64,000 bases of DNA from Flavobacterium sp. ZT3R18 (GTDB lineage: Bacteria > Bacteroidota > Bacteroidia > Flavobacteriales > Flavobacteriaceae). The stretch spans positions 1 to 64,000 of the forward strand of contig NZ_VJZS01000004.1 in the NCBI RefSeq assembly GCF_007097385.1, in the 5' to 3' direction. Made by a program: the position numbers and the translations under genes. The notes under the pieces were generated by a model. The model saw nothing but the letters and a program-made list of their open reading frames with translations. It ran no database searches and was not told where the DNA came from. How positions within the stretch are numbered: position 1 is the first letter of the stretch; each line of letters opens with the position of its first letter. Below, one piece after another: positions 47,128 to 57,337 of this stretch.

Positions 47128-48399
47128 TTAAACTTTAAAATACATTTTGTTTTTGTAGAAATAGCCCAAAAGAATGGTCCATAAACTTACATAAAGAAGT
47201 GCAAATACTAATGATGCTGTCATAGGATTGTTAAAGAAAGGCTGAACTCCAAAGGAATACAAATAGTCGAGAAGATTGATTTGCTCGGTTGGGATTTTTG
47301 GATTTGGGAAAGAAATCATCACAAAAGCTTGCGGAATAATTTCGGAAAGGAAGAATACTATCATTGGATTCACTCCCCAAACCAAGAATAATTTAGTTCC
47401 TTTTTTATAGTTGGCAATATCAATGCAGTAATATAAAATAGCCAAGGTTAGTGTGCCTAATCCGGCTGTATACACAACGTACGAACTGGTCCAGAGTGCT
47501 TTGTTGATGGGAAAAATGATATTCCAAAGTAATCCTAAACAGATAAGTGTTACTCCAATAATTGCCATTTTTTTTGCTTTTTCCATTTTTAATAATGGGC
47601 TGTTTAGTAATTGTCCGATAAGAAGTCCTATGATTCCGGTAGCAACTGATGGGATTGTGCTTAGGATTCCTTCGGGATCCCAAGTGTTGGTTACGGCCCA
47701 CATATGTCCTTTTAATACAACACTATCTACCCATGCGGCTAGGTTGGTTCCTTTTTCAAGGTTCGTAATTTCAAATCCTGGTGCTGGAACGAGCGTCATG
47801 ACTGCCCAATAACCGAGCAATATTCCGATAGCGACTAATAATTGCGTTTTTTGAGTAGTTTTTAGATACAAAAGTGAGGCTATGAAATAGATAATCCCAA
47901 TACGTTGCAATACACCTGGAAGTCTTACATTTTGATAGGCTTCGATACCGCTATAGGCTAAGATTAAATAAATAGCAAAAATAGAAACCGCCAAATATGT
48001 TTTTAGTTTCGAATTGAAATTCCCCATAAGTGTATAGCCTACTGCTGCGGTTATGAGTAAACGCCCGATGACTAATGGAATGCCTTCTAATCCGAAGAGT
48101 TGAATATTACCGAAAAAATTAAAAAATACGCCTAAGCAAAACATGCGCAACGAACGCGTTAGTATTTTGGTAAAAGTTGCACTGTCATAGCTTTTGGTTG
48201 GCATGGCGAAAGAAATCGCTACACCCATGATGAATATAAAAAAAGGAAAAACCAAGTCGGTAGGAGTACAACCATGCCATTCAGAGTGTAAAAGAGGAGG
48301 GTAAACCGTTGCCCAACTTCCGGGGTTGTTGACAATGGTCATTAATAAAATGGTTAATCCTCTGAATACATCTAGCGAAATAAGGCGGTCTTTGGTCAT
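47128..48399 (-). CDS. DUF5009 / HGSNAT-like membrane acyltransferase
   Basis: A 423-residue protein with about 11 membrane helices. The N-terminus RLISLDVFRGLTILLMTIVN followed by the periplasmic loop GSWATVYPPLLHSEWHGCTP resembles heparan-alpha-glucosaminide N-acetyltransferase, whose acceptor His lies in such a loop. Bacterial members are thought to acetylate cell-envelope sugars across the membrane. The substrate is unknown. Single gene. Confidence 0.85.
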   Translation of the reverse strand: MTKDRLISLDVFRGLTILLMTIVNNPGSWATVYPPLLHSEWHGCTPTDLVFPFFIFIMGVAISFAMPTKSYDSATFTKILTRSLRMFCLGVFFNFFGNIQLFGLEGIPLVIGRLLITAAVGYTLMGNFNSKLKTYLAVSIFAIYLILAYSGIEAYQNVRLPGVLQRIGIIYFIASLLYLKTTQKTQLLVAIGILLGYWAVMTLVPAPGFEITNLEKGTNLAAWVDSVVLKGHMWAVTNTWDPEGILSTIPSVATGIIGLLIGQLLNSPLLKMEKAKKMAIIGVTLICLGLLWNIIFPINKALWTSSYVVYTAGLGTLTLAILYYCIDIANYKKGTKLFLVWGVNPMIVFFLSEIIPQAFVMISFPNPKIPTEQINLLDYLYSFGVQPFFNNPMTASLVFALLYVSLWTILLGYFYKNKMYFKV

Positions 48400-48412
48400 T
48401 TTTTTTAAAGTT

Positions 48413-48515
48413 ACTAAGTTACTGAGATTCTGAGTCTCTGAGTTTTTTTAAATTGTTACTTAAATCTAAATTGCTAAGAATCTTAGTGACTCAGAAACTT
48501 AGCAACTTAGAATCT
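48413..48515. repeat. ttactaagttact / agcaacttagaatc word repeats
   Basis: agttactaagttactgagat and gtgactcagaaacttagcaa are inverted, low-complexity words between two minus-strand genes. A related array is at 60560-60655. Confidence 0.55.
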
Positions 48516-48516
48516 G

Positions 48517-50139
48517 CTAAATTCCTAAAGTAATTATGTTGAAATTTTGCTCTAATGGTTTTAGCTGATTCATCAATTGCGAAATCAAGTGCTCTCCGTT
48601 TTCCAGATAAAATTCCGAAAAATTGGCTTGACGCTCCTGTAAACTTTGGTTAGGGAACAATTCGTTTTGCAAGTCAATAATTCGTTGGAGTTCATCGTGA
48701 AATTTTCTTTTTTGAGCAATAAGCAATCTTTTTTCTAGAGTTTCTAATCCTTTGGTTTGCTTGACTTCTTGTGCTTTTACGGCGCCTAAGAAGGATTTGT
48801 CCGTATGATTAGCCAGTTCTAGAAGTGCCTCAAATTGTTTTTTTAAGGCTTCTTTTTGTTCGCTGAAATCAATTGGGAACTCTGATAATTTTTGGGTTAT
48901 GCGATTGACTAAAGCGGCTTGTTTCGAAAATAAATCAGACCATGTCAGGTTTAATTTATCGGCTTTTTTGTTTTGTTTTTCGGTTGCCAAAAGTACTGAG
49001 TTCCTCAATAATAATGTTGGAAAGGTTACTTTTGCGGCAGCGAAAAAAGATTTTAATTCGAACCAATAGGCAATTTCTCCGCCTCCGCCGATGTAGCATA
49101 AGTTGGGTAAAATGACCTCTTGGTATAGAGGACGCATGATTACATTGGGACTGAATTTTTCAGGATTGCTTTCTAATAATGCCAGAATTTCGGTTTCGGT
49201 GAATTCGATTTTGGTGTGATTGACTTTGTATATGTTATTCTCAAAAATAATTCGTTCACGTAAATCGTCCTCAATGTAGAATAAATTAATCTCACGCGGA
49301 TTGACCTGAATCGAATAATCTTTTATCTTTTCGATAGTTTCGGTTACTGCCTTGAAGGAAGTTTGGTGAAGCAATTCGTCTTTTATATATGGAATGAAAC
49401 TGCGTTTCAAATCTTGATGATCGGCATCTAGAATGACTAAACCATGTGCGCCAAAAAGGGCGTTAGCCAAATATCTTGTGGCGTCGGCAAGGTTGTTATG
49501 GTTGAGATAGGAATCTTCAAATAGTTTTTTGAGGGTGTTGGCATTGGTACTTGAACCAATTTCCAAAGCATATATTTCTAGGAAATCGGCTAATCCTTCA
49601 GTAGACAATCTCCCGACAGGGCCTTTACTATCTCTATTCCAGTGGAATTTCTTTCCTTTAAAACTAAAATAATTTATTTCTTCAAAATCATGGTCTTCAG
49701 TCGCCATCCAGTATACGGGAATGAAATTATAGTCTGGATATTTCGCTTTTAATTCGGTTGTCAAATTAATGGTCGAAATGATTTTGTATAAAAAATACAA
49801 AGGACCGCTGAATAAATTGAGCTGATGTCCCGTGGTAATGGTAAAGGTGTTGGGTTGGTTTAAAAGTTCAATATGGTTTGAAGTTTCAGCAGAAACGGTC
49901 AATTCAGCATATTGTTTTTTTAAAACTGAAACTAATGTTTGTCTTTTTAAATTGTCATTGCTATTGCTATTGCCATTGTCATTGAAATTGCTTTTTTTCT
50001 CCTCGATTTGTTCTTCAAAGTTTTCGAGAGTGGGAAAGCGATGGTATAAAGATTGTAATTCGGTTTTTTGATTTAAATAATCATTCATCAATGGAGAAAA
50101 ATATCCAGAATTTTGATAGCTGATACAGTCGGTTGGCAT
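48517..50139 (-). CDS. bshC: Bacillithiol biosynthesis cysteine-adding enzyme BshC
   Basis: A 540-residue BshC that ligates cysteine to GlcN-malate in bacillithiol synthesis. Typical segments are ITTGHQLNLFSGPLYFLYKI, PVYWMATEDHDFEEINYFSF and PNLCYIGGGGEIAYWFELKS. A C-terminal coiled-coil follows (about 420-500). The length matches the family. bshA and bshB are not in the window. Confidence 0.94.
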   Translation of the reverse strand: MPTDCISYQNSGYFSPLMNDYLNQKTELQSLYHRFPTLENFEEQIEEKKSNFNDNGNSNSNDNLKRQTLVSVLKKQYAELTVSAETSNHIELLNQPNTFTITTGHQLNLFSGPLYFLYKIISTINLTTELKAKYPDYNFIPVYWMATEDHDFEEINYFSFKGKKFHWNRDSKGPVGRLSTEGLADFLEIYALEIGSSTNANTLKKLFEDSYLNHNNLADATRYLANALFGAHGLVILDADHQDLKRSFIPYIKDELLHQTSFKAVTETIEKIKDYSIQVNPREINLFYIEDDLRERIIFENNIYKVNHTKIEFTETEILALLESNPEKFSPNVIMRPLYQEVILPNLCYIGGGGEIAYWFELKSFFAAAKVTFPTLLLRNSVLLATEKQNKKADKLNLTWSDLFSKQAALVNRITQKLSEFPIDFSEQKEALKKQFEALLELANHTDKSFLGAVKAQEVKQTKGLETLEKRLLIAQKRKFHDELQRIIDLQNELFPNQSLQERQANFSEFYLENGEHLISQLMNQLKPLEQNFNIITLGI

Positions 50140-50210
50140 ATTGTTTTTTATTTGATGCTAAAATACCAAATAATAATAATTTAAAAACTATTTGGTAGAT
50201 TAAAAAAGTA

Positions 50211-50228
50211 TTTAGACATTTGTCTAAA
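50211..50228. promoter_or_regulatory. Operator palindrome of sdpRI
   Basis: tttagacatttgtctaaa is a perfect dyad, 20 nt before the SdpR-like start. It is suited to an ArsR-family autorepressor. Confidence 0.65.
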
Positions 50229-50247
50229 TATATAAATACTTTAAATT

Positions 50248-50502
50248 ATGAACGACATATTTAAAGCATTGAATGATGCCACACGAAGGGAAATATTGGA
50301 GCTTTTGAAAACAAAGGATATGTCTGCTGGAGAAATAGCCGATCAGTTTAATATGTCGAAGCCGAGTATTTCCCATCATTTGGATATTTTGAAACGTGCC
50401 GATTTGATTACTGCCGAAAAATCGGGGCAATTTATTTTCTATTCCATTAACACGACCATCATGGAAGATGTGTTGCAATGGATGTTAACTTTTAAAAAAT
50501 AA
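50248..50502 (+). CDS. ArsR-family autorepressor (SdpR-like)
   Basis: An 84-residue winged-helix protein: MNDIFKALNDATRREILELL, recognition region MSAGEIADQFNMSKPSISHH. No Cys metal site is present, as expected of SdpR-type regulators. It precedes the SdpI-like gene by 4 nt and has a perfect dyad upstream, so it probably represses its own operon. Confidence 0.88.
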   Translation: MNDIFKALNDATRREILELLKTKDMSAGEIADQFNMSKPSISHHLDILKRADLITAEKSGQFIFYSINTTIMEDVLQWMLTFKK

Positions 50503-50506
50503 AACT

Positions 50507-51160
50507 ATGAATTCAACTTTAAAAAAAGAACTTCCTATTATTGGAATTGTGTTAATGCCCTTCGTTTATTTGGCTTTTATTTGGAAAACTTTACCCAATA
50601 AAGTTCCAACACATTGGAATTACAAAGGCGAGGTTGATCATTGGGGAGATAAGTTTTCTTTGGTTGGGCTACTGTTTATGCTGCCTGTTTTAGTTTATAT
50701 AATCATGCTTGTTGCTCCAAAAATTGATCCCAAAAAAAGAATTGCTTTAATGGGAGGGAAGTTTTATCAATTGAAGTTTTTTCTTGTTTTATGTATGTCT
50801 TTGTTGGCTTTGTTTATCATTTTTATTACCAAGAATCAGTCTTTTTCCAGCCCTAATTTAATCTATATCATTGTCGGAATTTTATTTTTAGTCCTAGGTA
50901 ATTATTTTAAAGTAATTCAGCCTAATTATTTTATAGGAATACGAACCCCCTGGACATTAGAGAATAATGAAGTTTGGAAAGTTACCCATATTTTTGCAGG
51001 TAAACTTTGGGTTATCGGAGGGTTGCTAATCGTATTGGGAGGATTGATTTTTGAAAATCATTCTTTCTCTATTGCTATTGTTCCCCTTGTTATTGTTTTG
51101 GCAATCGTCCCAATGGTGTATTCCTATATTAAGTTTAAGGAAATAGAGAAAAGGGGGTGA
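50507..51160 (+). CDS. SdpI/DUF1648 family membrane protein
   Basis: A 217-residue protein with about six membrane helices. The opening IIGIVLMPFVYLAFIWKTLP followed by VPTHWNYKGEVDHWGDKFS is the DUF1648 signature, and the later segment NYFIGIRTPWTLENNEVWK is the SdpI signature. In Bacillus, SdpI is both immunity protein and sensor for the SDP toxin. No toxin gene is visible here, so the pair may sense another envelope signal. Confidence 0.88.
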   Translation: MNSTLKKELPIIGIVLMPFVYLAFIWKTLPNKVPTHWNYKGEVDHWGDKFSLVGLLFMLPVLVYIIMLVAPKIDPKKRIALMGGKFYQLKFFLVLCMSLLALFIIFITKNQSFSSPNLIYIIVGILFLVLGNYFKVIQPNYFIGIRTPWTLENNEVWKVTHIFAGKLWVIGGLLIVLGGLIFENHSFSIAIVPLVIVLAIVPMVYSYIKFKEIEKRG

Positions 51161-51176
51161 TTGGGTTATGCTAATA

Positions 51177-51230
51177 AAAATAATTATTCCAGTTTTATAA
51201 GACCATAAAACTGGGATAATTATTTTTAGT
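51177..51230. terminator. Bidirectional terminator
   Basis: aaaataattattccagtttt pairs with aaaactgggataattatttt, with A and T tails on both sides. Confidence 0.88.
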
Positions 51231-51247
51231 TTTCTTAAAATTGATTT

Positions 51248-54200
51248 CTACCTTTTTAAACTAAAATGACCTTTGTGTTTTTTTCCATTGGCTCTGGTCA
51301 CTATAAACCAATAATCGGTAGCAGGAAGTTCCTGGCCATTGAATGTTCCGTCCCAACCCGAATCATTATATTTTAACTCTTTGATAAATTTTTCATAGCG
51401 ATCAATGATTTGAATTTTCAGACCAGGTTCAAAATAGGAAAGTTTAATATTCCAAGTATCGTTGAATCCATCCCCGTTTGGCGTAAAAAATTTTGGATGC
51501 ATTAATAAATACACCTCGTCATTTACAGTTCCGCATTGATTTTTATCGTTAACATATACGGTATAACTTCCATTATTTAAGCCATTAAAAACATTGCTAT
51601 CCTGGTAGTGAATTCCATCTATAGAATATTCATAATTACCCAACCCAGTGGCATAAACTGTGATTATGTTTTCGTCATTGGTCCAGTCTTGTATTTCTAT
51701 ATTGGTAATGGTGGCTGGGTTTGATAAAAAGACATTGAAATTTTTTCTTGATGTACAAATTAATGGATTATTATTTTCTGTAACCTCAACCCAATAATTC
51801 CCTGGCTGGTTGATTACAATTGTTTGGGATGTTGCCCCTGTTGACCATGAATAAGTTTGAAATCCAGTACCTGCATCAATAATAACGTTTTTACTTACGC
51901 AAAGGGGATAAGCGTCCAGCATATTTATTACCGGAGAGGCAATAAAGGTGAATTTCAATTCCGCTACTTTGTAGCAAGAAGTGGCAGGGTTGGTAACTCT
52001 AACATAAACCGTGTTGTTGCTATTGCTTAAATTACAAGAGGAAATATTGGTAATTTGACCTGTGTTGTTATTGTTTTCTGCGCTCGAAAGGCTATTGTAA
52101 TAAGTAAAACGATAATTTGTAGAATTAGTAATAAGATTAGCATTGTAAATTGTTAAATCAACATTTTCCGAGCCATCATTCAACTTATCGCACTCCGTTG
52201 TCTGATAATCATTTGCAGGAGGAATGGTTAAATACGCACTATAAACATAAGCGGTATTTGTTAGAGACTTGCAAGTTGTACCTTTTTTTACAACTAGGGA
52301 GTAAGAGGTGTTGCTCGTTAAATTAGTAATAACAGGATTAGTAGTCCAAGTGATTCCACCATCAAAACTATAAAAATCACCAAGTGTTGTGATGGAAATG
52401 TTGGCATAAGTGCCGCAACCTGCAGGTGTTATGATGTATAGTGGATAGCTCGTTTCTAATTTATTCAAATAGACATATACATTTGGCGACGTGCAGCCTT
52501 GCGCGTTTTTTATTTTTATAATATAACTTCCAGCAGCTAGATTACTTAAAGTGTTGGATGTTTGCCAAGTGGTACCTCCGTCGAAACTGTATTGAGCGGC
52601 AGGGCTGGAAATGGTAATGCTTCCTAAATTAGAACAATAAGGTTGATTGGCAATGTATAAAGGTGCTGTCAAAAACTCATTATAGAAAGTCACACTATTG
52701 AAATTTGAGATACAGCCAAATTGATCTTTTGTACGAATCAGATAGGTTCCCAATGGCAGGTTGGTCGCTGTATTGCTTGATGTCCAGGTAACACCATCAT
52801 CAAAACTGTAGGCTGCGGCAGAAGTAGTTATTGTAATACTTCCAAAACCGCCACAGCTGGTTGGGTTAATGGAAGTTATATTTGGGAATGAGGACAAATA
52901 AGGGACTATCTTGATATTTGTATTGTAAGAAATACAGCCTGATGCTGTTTTTATTTTCACAATATAATTACCAAAAGCCAAATTGCTCATTGTAGCATTT
53001 GTTGTCCAAGTGATACCACCATCATAACTATATTGAGATGCTGGAGATGTAATTGCTATTGTTCCGGTACTCACAAAACAAGTAGGTTGTGTAACCTGAA
53101 TTGTTGGCTGTACAGCAATTTGATTGGCTATAATTGTAACTGAAGCATTCGCAACACAACCAATCGCATCTGTAACGGTGACATTATAAGTTCCTATAGC
53201 ATTTACCACAGCGCTTTGGGTTGTTGCTCCATTCGACCACAAATAACTGGATCCCGGAGAGGTGGTAAGTGTAGTGCTTCCGCTACAAATATTCAAAATA
53301 CCTGATATGGTAGCCGAAGGATTTTTAACAACCAATTGGATGGCTATTATTTTAAAACAAGTCGCATCTTTAGAAACTCTCACAAAAATAGTTGTACTAA
53401 GACTTTCGTAATTTTTAAAATCTACAATCGCGTTTGTGTCATTGGTAGCATCAGTAAGAGTGGTAAAATAACTAAAAGTCAATCCGGTCTGGTTACCTGC
53501 AATAAGCGTATCGACATTGGTCAAGTCGAAAAATTCTTTTCCATTATGATTGGTGTCGCAAAGTTCTAAACTTCCCGTTTGAAGTGTGAAATTGCAAGTG
53601 CTAGTACAATTCATAAATGAAATATCCCAACCTGGATTAGCATCGGTATCACTTGCAGAAGCAAAACTTGTTCCATTACAATTGGTTTGTGTAATTCCGT
53701 AATTGATAGTTACTCCAACATTATAATTACCTGTCGTAACATTTGGCAAGTTTGTTGCTAAAAGATCAAAACAAAAACGATGGGTAATTAAGTCTAATGA
53801 TAATGGAGTTTGAGAGGTGTAAACTACAGTATTTGAGGAGTCATAAACTTTCATTGTAATCGATGAAACTGTTGCAGAAATACCACCGGAATTAGGCAAA
53901 GTATAATTTCCACAAACAGAAATAGGCATGGTTGGACAAATTTTGTATAAAGGATCCAGTTCAATGCTTCCTTGTAAATTTTCATCAGAATGCAACAGAC
54001 AAATATCATCTACATAGGCATAACCAAAATGGCCTCCCAAACCACATCTCGATGCCATAAACTCTATTGTAAATTCTTCATTATTGGGGATACCAGAAAT
54101 ATCTAAAATACCTGATTGCCAATTTTTGGTATACAATACGATACTTCCCCCTTCTAGATTAGGTGCTTGTGAGAAAATACAATTTGTGGGATCACCAATT

Positions 54201-54904
54201 GTACAAAATTCACTAATAACTACACCATTTTTATTCAGAATTCTAGCTTTGAAATAGGGTTGCTCATTGTTATGGCCACTATCTGTAATACTTTGTAATA
54301 CTGTTTTATAATTAAATTTTACGCTTGTTTCATTATTCGTTTTAAAACGCTTTGCCTGCACTAAGCCGAGTGCCGATAGGTAGGTATGCTTGTAATTAAC
54401 TTGTAAGGAATATTGGTCAAAAGCATTGATATTTCCAATATATTCATCCAAAAAGTTAGCAGGAACAGTCGATGCCATCAAACCCGAATCGCTTGGGTCG
54501 TATTGTTTAATGTCTCGATTTGCAGTAATTGTTTCTGCCTTACATTGAGTTGGGTTTATAGGTTCTGCTGTTGTATATTGAAAATTCTTTAAAATATTAA
54601 TGCCAGAAATTGTTTCAAATTCCTCAAGGCCTCCATTAGCACACATCTGAACAGCGGCTTGTGACAATGCAGAACGGCTACTCTGTTTGTTTTGGTGATC
54701 TATGCTCTGTTGCTTTTTTACAAAATAAGCCTCGCGTTCGCTAGGATCAGTTATCAGATGGCCATTTTGATCTTCTATCAATATCTCTTTGCTAAAAGAA
54801 AATTTCGAAATTTTTTTATCGGCTGTATTTTGCAAAGTATTTTGAGCAAAAAGTGAAATTGAAGTTAAATAGAGTAAAAAGGCTAATATGTTTCTCACAA
54901 TCAA
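51248..54904 (-). CDS. Large T9SS type B secreted protein with SprB-like repeats
   Basis: A 1218-residue cell-surface protein. Signal peptide MIVRNILAFLLYLTSISLFA. Residues about 140-300 form a lectin/jelly-roll-like region. From about 590 to 900 there are at least four SprB-type repeats with the core QYSFDGGTTWQTSNTLSNLA spaced about 70-80 residues. The C-terminal domain (FFTPNGDGFNDTWNI..., from about 1138) is the gliding-associated T9SS type B sorting signal. It is likely an adhesin. Monocistronic. Confidence 0.92.
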   Translation of the reverse strand: MIVRNILAFLLYLTSISLFAQNTLQNTADKKISKFSFSKEILIEDQNGHLITDPSEREAYFVKKQQSIDHQNKQSSRSALSQAAVQMCANGGLEEFETISGINILKNFQYTTAEPINPTQCKAETITANRDIKQYDPSDSGLMASTVPANFLDEYIGNINAFDQYSLQVNYKHTYLSALGLVQAKRFKTNNETSVKFNYKTVLQSITDSGHNNEQPYFKARILNKNGVVISEFCTIGDPTNCIFSQAPNLEGGSIVLYTKNWQSGILDISGIPNNEEFTIEFMASRCGLGGHFGYAYVDDICLLHSDENLQGSIELDPLYKICPTMPISVCGNYTLPNSGGISATVSSITMKVYDSSNTVVYTSQTPLSLDLITHRFCFDLLATNLPNVTTGNYNVGVTINYGITQTNCNGTSFASASDTDANPGWDISFMNCTSTCNFTLQTGSLELCDTNHNGKEFFDLTNVDTLIAGNQTGLTFSYFTTLTDATNDTNAIVDFKNYESLSTTIFVRVSKDATCFKIIAIQLVVKNPSATISGILNICSGSTTLTTSPGSSYLWSNGATTQSAVVNAIGTYNVTVTDAIGCVANASVTIIANQIAVQPTIQVTQPTCFVSTGTIAITSPASQYSYDGGITWTTNATMSNLAFGNYIVKIKTASGCISYNTNIKIVPYLSSFPNITSINPTSCGGFGSITITTSAAAYSFDDGVTWTSSNTATNLPLGTYLIRTKDQFGCISNFNSVTFYNEFLTAPLYIANQPYCSNLGSITISSPAAQYSFDGGTTWQTSNTLSNLAAGSYIIKIKNAQGCTSPNVYVYLNKLETSYPLYIITPAGCGTYANISITTLGDFYSFDGGITWTTNPVITNLTSNTSYSLVVKKGTTCKSLTNTAYVYSAYLTIPPANDYQTTECDKLNDGSENVDLTIYNANLITNSTNYRFTYYNSLSSAENNNNTGQITNISSCNLSNSNNTVYVRVTNPATSCYKVAELKFTFIASPVINMLDAYPLCVSKNVIIDAGTGFQTYSWSTGATSQTIVINQPGNYWVEVTENNNPLICTSRKNFNVFLSNPATITNIEIQDWTNDENIITVYATGLGNYEYSIDGIHYQDSNVFNGLNNGSYTVYVNDKNQCGTVNDEVYLLMHPKFFTPNGDGFNDTWNIKLSYFEPGLKIQIIDRYEKFIKELKYNDSGWDGTFNGQELPATDYWFIVTRANGKKHKGHFSLKR

Positions 54905-55034
54905 TATTTTTTAAGGACGCAAATGTAGCTAAATATAGATAAGTTAGTACTAGGAAGTTGTTATTTATAATTTTAGTCGTACGAATATAAATGTAAGCAA
55001 AAAAACTTTTATCCAAAAAACAATAAATATCCCT

Positions 55035-55042
55035 TATTTTTG
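55035..55042 (+). promoter_or_regulatory. -7 promoter element of radical SAM gene
   Basis: tatttttg, 17 nt before the TTG start at 55059. Confidence 0.5.
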
Positions 55043-55058
55043 CACAAAATAATATCCC

Positions 55059-57251
55059 TTGAAAACCAAACTTTTCCTCATCACGCCCCCGTTTACCCAA
55101 CTGAATACGCCTTATCCAGCAACGGCTTATATCAAAGGGTTTCTAAATACCAAAAATATTGAATCGGTTCAGGCGGATTTGGGGATTGAAGTGATTTTGA
55201 AATTGTTTTCGAAAGAAGGGTTAAAAGATTTGTTTAAAGTTCAAAGTTTAAAGTTTGAAGGACTGTCTGATAATTCCAAGAGAATTTTCGCTTTACAGGA
55301 CGAATACGTTAAAACCATCGATTCGGTTATTGCTTTTTTGCAGGGAAAAAATCCAACCTTGGCGCTTCAAATTTGCCAGGAAGATTTCTTGCCGGAAGCA
55401 TCCCGTTTTGCACAATTGGAAGAATTGGACTGGGCTTTTGGAACGATGGGAACACAGGACAAAGCCAAACATTTGGCGACTTTGTATCTTGAGGATATCT
55501 CCGATTTTATTGTGGAATGTGTCGATGAAAATTTTGGTTTCAGTCGGTATGCGGAAAGACTGGGGCGTTCTGCCAATTCTTTTGATGAATTGTACGAAGC
55601 CTTGCAACAAGAACCCACTTATATTGATAATATTTTGCTTTCTATTTTAAAGGACAGAATCGAAACCATTCAACCCACTTTATTCTTGATTTCGGTTCCA
55701 TTTCCGGGGAATTTATATTCGGCTTTTCGCTCGGCGCAATGGGTGAAAAAGCATTATCCGAATATCAAGATTTCTATGGGTGGTGGTTTCCCTAATACAG
55801 AATTGCGTTCGCTATCTGATGCTCGGGTTTTTGAGTTTTTTGATTATATCACTTTGGATGATGGTGAAACGCCGATAGAAGAATTAATTTTCAATATTGA
55901 AAATCCAAAACATAATTCGTATAAAAGAACCTTTTTATTAGAAGACGGTTTAGTAGTTTATAAAAATAATTCCACTAAACCAGATTACAAACAATCCCAA
56001 GTGGGAACGCCCGATTATTCGGATTTGCTTTTGGATAAATACATTTCGGTTATCGAAATTGTGAATCCGATGCACCGTTTGTGGAGCGACGGACGCTGGA
56101 ATAAACTCACGATGGCGCACGGTTGCTATTGGGGGAAATGCACATTTTGCGATATTTCTTTGGATTATATCAAGGTGTACGAGCCTGTAGCCGCAAGTTT
56201 GTTGTGCGACCGAATGGAAGAAATGATTGCCCAAACGGGAGAAACCGGTTTTCATTATGTCGATGAAGCTGCACCACCCGCTTTGATGCGAGCATTGGCA
56301 CTCGAAATCCTAAGCCGAAAACTGGCAGTAACTTGGTGGACAAACATTCGTTTCGAAAAAAGTTTCACCCAAGATTTGTGTCTGTTACTCAAAGCCTCAG
56401 GCTGTATTGCTGTTTCGGGAGGGCTAGAAGTGGCTTCGGACAGATTACTGAAACTAATTGACAAAGGTGTAACTGTAGAGCAAGTGGCGAAAGTCACTCG
56501 GAATTTTACCGAAGCAGGCGTAATGGTACACGCCTATTTGATGTATGGTTATCCAACGCAAACCGTTCAGGAAACGGTTGATAGCCTCGAAATGGTGCGT
56601 CAATTGTTTGAGGCTGGGGTTTTGCAATCTGGTTTTTGGCATCAATTTGCGATGACGGCGCATAGTCCGGTGGGTATGTTTCCGGAGCAATTTGGGGTTC
56701 TGAAAGAAAATGAAGCTATAGGCACTTTTGCCAATAACGATATTAATTATACCGATTCTACGGGAATCGATCACGATAAATTTAGTTTTGGACTCAAGAA
56801 ATCGCTGTTCAATTTTATGCACGGGATTTGTTTTGACTACGAATTGCAGGATTGGTTCGATTTTAAAATTCCGAAGACGAAAATAGGAGCTGATTTTATT
56901 TTTGATGCCCTTCAAGAGGAATCCAATTTTAATACCAAACCTACAGCCAAAATGGTTTGGCTAGGCGGAAAACCATCAATTGAAACATTCACTAAAACCA
57001 AAAAAGGGAATTCTTGGGAAATGATGTCGCTGACTTTTCACGATAAAAAAGAAAGTTTTACCGTTCAGACCAATAAAACGGAAGGAGAATGGTTGGTTGA
57101 AATGCTTCATAAAATCTCGGTTTCGAATGCTAAAACCTATTCTTTTCAGGAAGTAAAAGCCGATTTTGAAACTCATTTGGAGGATTTCGAATTGTTCTGG
57201 TATTCCAAACCTGTGAATACTTTGAGGGAATTCGGGTTGTTGGTGCTTTAG
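55059..57251 (+). CDS. B12-binding-type radical SAM protein
   Basis: A 730-residue protein that starts with TTG (KTKLFLITPPFTQLNTPYPA), with no ATG nearby. Residues about 1-290 are a cobalamin-binding-like domain (LFLISVPFPGNLYSAFRSAQ, ISMGGGFPNTELRS). The radical SAM core follows (about 330-600) with the cluster motif HGCYWGKCTFCDIS, spaced C-x4-C-x2-C instead of the usual C-x3-C-x2-C. The B12 His motif DxHxxG is not evident. The C-terminal roughly 130 residues are unassigned. The substrate is unknown. Confidence 0.85.
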   Translation: MKTKLFLITPPFTQLNTPYPATAYIKGFLNTKNIESVQADLGIEVILKLFSKEGLKDLFKVQSLKFEGLSDNSKRIFALQDEYVKTIDSVIAFLQGKNPTLALQICQEDFLPEASRFAQLEELDWAFGTMGTQDKAKHLATLYLEDISDFIVECVDENFGFSRYAERLGRSANSFDELYEALQQEPTYIDNILLSILKDRIETIQPTLFLISVPFPGNLYSAFRSAQWVKKHYPNIKISMGGGFPNTELRSLSDARVFEFFDYITLDDGETPIEELIFNIENPKHNSYKRTFLLEDGLVVYKNNSTKPDYKQSQVGTPDYSDLLLDKYISVIEIVNPMHRLWSDGRWNKLTMAHGCYWGKCTFCDISLDYIKVYEPVAASLLCDRMEEMIAQTGETGFHYVDEAAPPALMRALALEILSRKLAVTWWTNIRFEKSFTQDLCLLLKASGCIAVSGGLEVASDRLLKLIDKGVTVEQVAKVTRNFTEAGVMVHAYLMYGYPTQTVQETVDSLEMVRQLFEAGVLQSGFWHQFAMTAHSPVGMFPEQFGVLKENEAIGTFANNDINYTDSTGIDHDKFSFGLKKSLFNFMHGICFDYELQDWFDFKIPKTKIGADFIFDALQEESNFNTKPTAKMVWLGGKPSIETFTKTKKGNSWEMMSLTFHDKKESFTVQTNKTEGEWLVEMLHKISVSNAKTYSFQEVKADFETHLEDFELFWYSKPVNTLREFGLLVL

Positions 57252-57337
57252 ATTTTTGTAAAAATGAAGTGTTAAAGAATTAGTGCTAATTCGTGAAATT
57301 CGTGTTAACTTTTATTTTTTTTCTGAATATTAGCAGT

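Noticed and set aside
55255-55650. Alternative plus-strand frame inside the radical SAM gene
   Set aside because: It overlaps a gene with conserved motifs and has low-quality, motif-free translation.
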